From contig QKJO01000076.1 of assembly GCA_003249275.1 (NCBI GenBank), positions 1-6,482 on the forward strand: 6,482 nt of DNA. Direction: 5' to 3'. The translations under genes and the position numbers were made by a program. The notes under the pieces were generated by a model, which worked only from the letters and a program-made list of their open reading frames with translations, was not told the DNA's origin and searched no databases. Position 1 is the stretch's first letter, and each line of letters starts with the position of its first letter. Below are positions 4,365-6,482 of the stretch, piece by piece. This DNA comes from Spirochaetaceae bacterium. GTDB taxonomy: Bacteria > Spirochaetota > Spirochaetia > Spirochaetales_E > Spirochaetaceae_B.

Positions 4365-6482
4365 ATGAAGAATAGATACAGAAAGCCGGCAGCCCTTCTG
4401 GTCATGCTGCTGCTGGGCCTGAGCGCCTTTGCATCACCCCTCGAAGTCAAAAGGTTTGGAATCTTCATCGGAGCCAATGACGGGGGAGAGGGCAGACAGA
4501 GACTCCTCTACGCAGGGGACGACGCAACTAAAATGGCCCAGACCATGAACGACATCGGCGGGATCGCTCCCGAAGACAGCACCCTCCTTCTGAATCCCTC
4601 GGCATCGGAAATCCGTTCCCGGCTCAAGGAGATTGAACAAAACGTTGCCGACGTGGGCACCCTGGTCCGCCGGACCGAAGTCATGTTCTACTACTCGGGC
4701 CATTCCGATGAAAACGGACTCCTGGTCAAGGGAGAGCAGATCCTTTACAAAGAGATCAGAGATCAGCTCGACAAAGCGGGGGCGGATGTAGTCATCGCCG
4801 TGCTCGATTCATGCTCCTCCGGAGCCATCACCCGGCTGAAGGGCGGACAAAGACGCTCCCCCTTCCTGATCGATGAGTCCTCCTCTATGGAGGGCCATGC
4901 CTTTCTGACCTCCAGTTCGGAAACCGAACTCTCCCAGGAGTCGGACAGAATCGGAGCCTCCTTCTTTACCCACTACCTTATTTCAGGTCTGAGAGGAGCT
5001 GCCGATACGACCGGCGACGGAAGAGTCACGCTGAATGAAATCTATCAGCATACCTTTGACGAAACCCTGGCTCAGACCGAATCCACAATCGGAGGTCCCC
5101 AGCATCCGGCTTATGAAATTCAGCTGACCGGAACGGGCGACCTTGTTCTGACCGACCTCACAGTTCCGACCTCGGCTCTCCAGCTCTCGGGGGAACTGGA
5201 AGGAAGATTCTCCGTCAGAAGCAGCCAGGATAAACTGGTCGCCGAATTCTCAAAACCCCTGGGTGACACTCTGAAACTGGCCCTCCCCTCGGGAGCCTAT
5301 ACCATCAGAAAGTCCGACTTCAGATCACTGAATTCTGCAGATCAGGAAAACTATATGACCGCAGAAATCACCCTGAACAGGAATACCCAGCAATACCTGA
5401 CCCTGAAAGACTTTTCTGACAGCCGTCTGGAGATGACACGGTACAGAGGAGATGAACAGCCGGAAGAATCTGACAAATTCTCGGGAGAGAAAAAGTTTGT
5501 CTTTTCACCCGTACCGGGAATCAACCTTCCCGAAGTGAACAAGGAGGACACGGTTGTTCTTCAGGCCGGTCTGATCGGTTCCATCGCCCCCAGGATTCTG
5601 GGCGTTCAGGCCTCCTTTATCTTCAACATTGCCGAAGACGACAGTGTCGGAGCCCAGGGGTCCTATATATTCAACATAGCTAAAAGCCGGTTTGACGGAA
5701 TTCAGTACTCCAACGTATTCAATATCGTAGGAGGACCTCTCAACGGCATCCAGAGCAGCGGAGTCTTCAACATCGCAAAAGGACCCGTGAACGGCATCCA
5801 GGGAAGCGGCCTGTTCAATATCTCCAGCGAAGCCCTTCAGGGAGTTCAGGGGGCAGGTCTGTTCAACATTGCGGGAAGACCTTCCTCGGGAGCACAGGGC
5901 GCGGGTCTGTTCAACCTCGCCGGGGAAATCCAGGGAATTCAGGCTTCAGGTCTGTTCAACCATGCCTCCTACATCAAGGGAGTGCAGGCATCGGTCGTCA
6001 ATGTGGCCGGTACGGCCCACGGTGTTCAGATCGGTTTGATCAATGTAGCCAGAGAGATGTACGGACTGCCCATCGGTTTGATCAACATCTCCAGAAACGG
6101 CGTAGTTGATTTCGGAGCCTGGTATGAATACAGCGATGACAACAGACTCTACCTCAGTTTTCAGTCGGGAACAAGGAGTCTCTACACCCTTTTCTACTGG
6201 GGAAATACGCTGAACAACTATTTTGAAGACCCTGAAAACAGTGCCTGGGGTATGCATCTGGGGACTCGGGTTCCCCTGGGATTTCTCGATTTGGATCTTG
6301 ATGCGGGAATCAAACAGAGCTACAGGGACTCTGTTCAGTTCGGCAATACCTTCAGTGCTATTCCATCGGCCAGAGCCCTCATCTGTCTGAGAGGAATTGG
6401 CCTCTTCTGGGGAGTGACCATGGACCTCCAGTATCCCGGTCGGACGGACTCCTCCCTCTTCACCGGTAAAACCTGGGACTTC
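4365..6482 (+). CDS. Secreted caspase-like (peptidase C14) protein with C-terminal surface repeats; 3' end outside window
   Basis: An uninterrupted frame of 706 codons that runs off the right edge. Residues 1-23 form a Sec signal peptide (NRYRKPAALLVMLLLGLSAFA, cleavage before SP). A caspase-fold domain (about 29-255) follows, with IGANDG at the first strand, the catalytic His113 in FYYSGHSDENG and Cys150 in VIAVLDSCSSGA. Then come FLTSSSETELSQES and FFTHYLISGLRGAADTTGDG, features of bacterial C14/ortho-caspase proteins. DTTGDGRVTLNE (214-225) resembles an EF-hand calcium loop. Residues about 260-395 are a strand-rich linker region containing LALPSGAYTIRK. Eleven 14-16 residue repeats (413-580) resemble the GVQIGLIN-type repeats of Leptospira LA_2272-like surface proteins. 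A beta-rich C-terminal segment (582-706) follows. The start ATG is 4 bases after the previous stop, with AAGGAAAGAG (4348-4357) upstream. It is probably a cysteine protease exported to the periplasm or surface; substrate and specificity are unknown. Confidence 0.85.
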   Translation, partial: MKNRYRKPAALLVMLLLGLSAFASPLEVKRFGIFIGANDGGEGRQRLLYAGDDATKMAQTMNDIGGIAPEDSTLLLNPSASEIRSRLKEIEQNVADVGTLVRRTEVMFYYSGHSDENGLLVKGEQILYKEIRDQLDKAGADVVIAVLDSCSSGAITRLKGGQRRSPFLIDESSSMEGHAFLTSSSETELSQESDRIGASFFTHYLISGLRGAADTTGDGRVTLNEIYQHTFDETLAQTESTIGGPQHPAYEIQLTGTGDLVLTDLTVPTSALQLSGELEGRFSVRSSQDKLVAEFSKPLGDTLKLALPSGAYTIRKSDFRSLNSADQENYMTAEITLNRNTQQYLTLKDFSDSRLEMTRYRGDEQPEESDKFSGEKKFVFSPVPGINLPEVNKEDTVVLQAGLIGSIAPRILGVQASFIFNIAEDDSVGAQGSYIFNIAKSRFDGIQYSNVFNIVGGPLNGIQSSGVFNIAKGPVNGIQGSGLFNISSEALQGVQGAGLFNIAGRPSSGAQGAGLFNLAGEIQGIQASGLFNHASYIKGVQASVVNVAGTAHGVQIGLINVAREMYGLPIGLINISRNGVVDFGAWYEYSDDNRLYLSFQSGTRSLYTLFYWGNTLNNYFEDPENSAWGMHLGTRVPLGFLDLDLDAGIKQSYRDSVQFGNTFSAIPSARALICLRGIGLFWGVTMDLQYPGRTDSSLFTGKTWDF
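5601..6104 (+). repeat. Eleven tandem coding repeats, consensus G[VI]Q.SG[LV]FNIA, in the caspase-like protein
   Basis: The repeats start at residues 413, 429, 445, 461, 477, 493, 509, 524, 539, 553 and 567. Examples are GIQSSGVFNIAKGPVN, GIQGSGLFNISSEALQ, GVQGAGLFNIAGRPSS and GVQIGLINVAREMY. The period is 16 residues for the first six steps, then 15, 15, 14 and 14. At DNA level the units have diverged, but some identical words remain at repeat spacing: AACGGCATCCAG at 5742 and 5790, ATCGGTTTGATCAA at 6030 and 6072, and GGTCTGTTCAAC in several units. The pattern of Gly-x-Gln followed by alternating hydrophobics and Phe-Asn suggests stacked short beta-strands with Asn or Gln ladders, as in beta-solenoids or surface-exposed repeat proteins. 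The fold is inferred. Confidence 0.88.

Noticed and set aside
5946..6257. Minus-strand frame of 103 codons within the surface-repeat region
   Set aside because: It mirrors the coding repeats, has no signal or domain, and lies inside a single uninterrupted 706-codon plus-strand frame.

Overview
The window is 6.5 kb of densely packed genes, all on the + strand, with roughly 50-55% GC by eye. It probably comes from a free-living, chemotactic Gram-negative bacterium. The outer-membrane-type exported protein and the Leptospira-like surface repeats in the last gene point to a spirochaete. That assignment is an inference; no rRNA or other taxonomic marker is present.

Region 1 (2-2320) is a tightly coupled unit: the 3' end of a CheR methyltransferase, a CheB methylesterase without a receiver domain, a receiver-GGDEF response regulator, and a hypoxanthine phosphoribosyltransferase (hpt). 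The first three genes overlap by a few bases (ATGA at 181-184, TAATG at 763-767), and hpt follows after 5 bases. CheR and CheB would set the methylation level of a chemoreceptor-like partner outside the window. The REC-GGDEF protein would turn a phosphorelay signal into cyclic di-GMP. Hpt is a purine salvage enzyme that probably shares only the transcript.

A 115-base gap (2321-2435) is the only intergenic space. It has an AT-rich stretch and a weak promoter-like pair, and no convincing terminator.

Region 2 (2436-6482, running off the right edge) looks like one operon of four genes: a small exported, probably beta-barrel protein; an ECF-type sigma factor; a single-pass membrane protein with a cytoplasmic N-terminus and a periplasmic DUF4384-like domain, very likely the anti-sigma factor; and a large secreted caspase-like (peptidase C14) protein. 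The last carries eleven 'GxQ..G.FNIA' surface repeats and a beta-rich C-terminus. Gaps or overlaps are 3 nt, 4 nt (ATGA) and 4 nt. My reading is an envelope-signalling module in which a periplasmic or surface caspase-type protease is co-regulated with its own sigma/anti-sigma pair. This is the part most deserving a second look.

Other points of interest are the sigma factor's start, where a strong Shine-Dalgarno sequence faces only ATT or CTG codons, and a stepwise shortening of the surface-repeat period from 16 to 15 to 14 residues.
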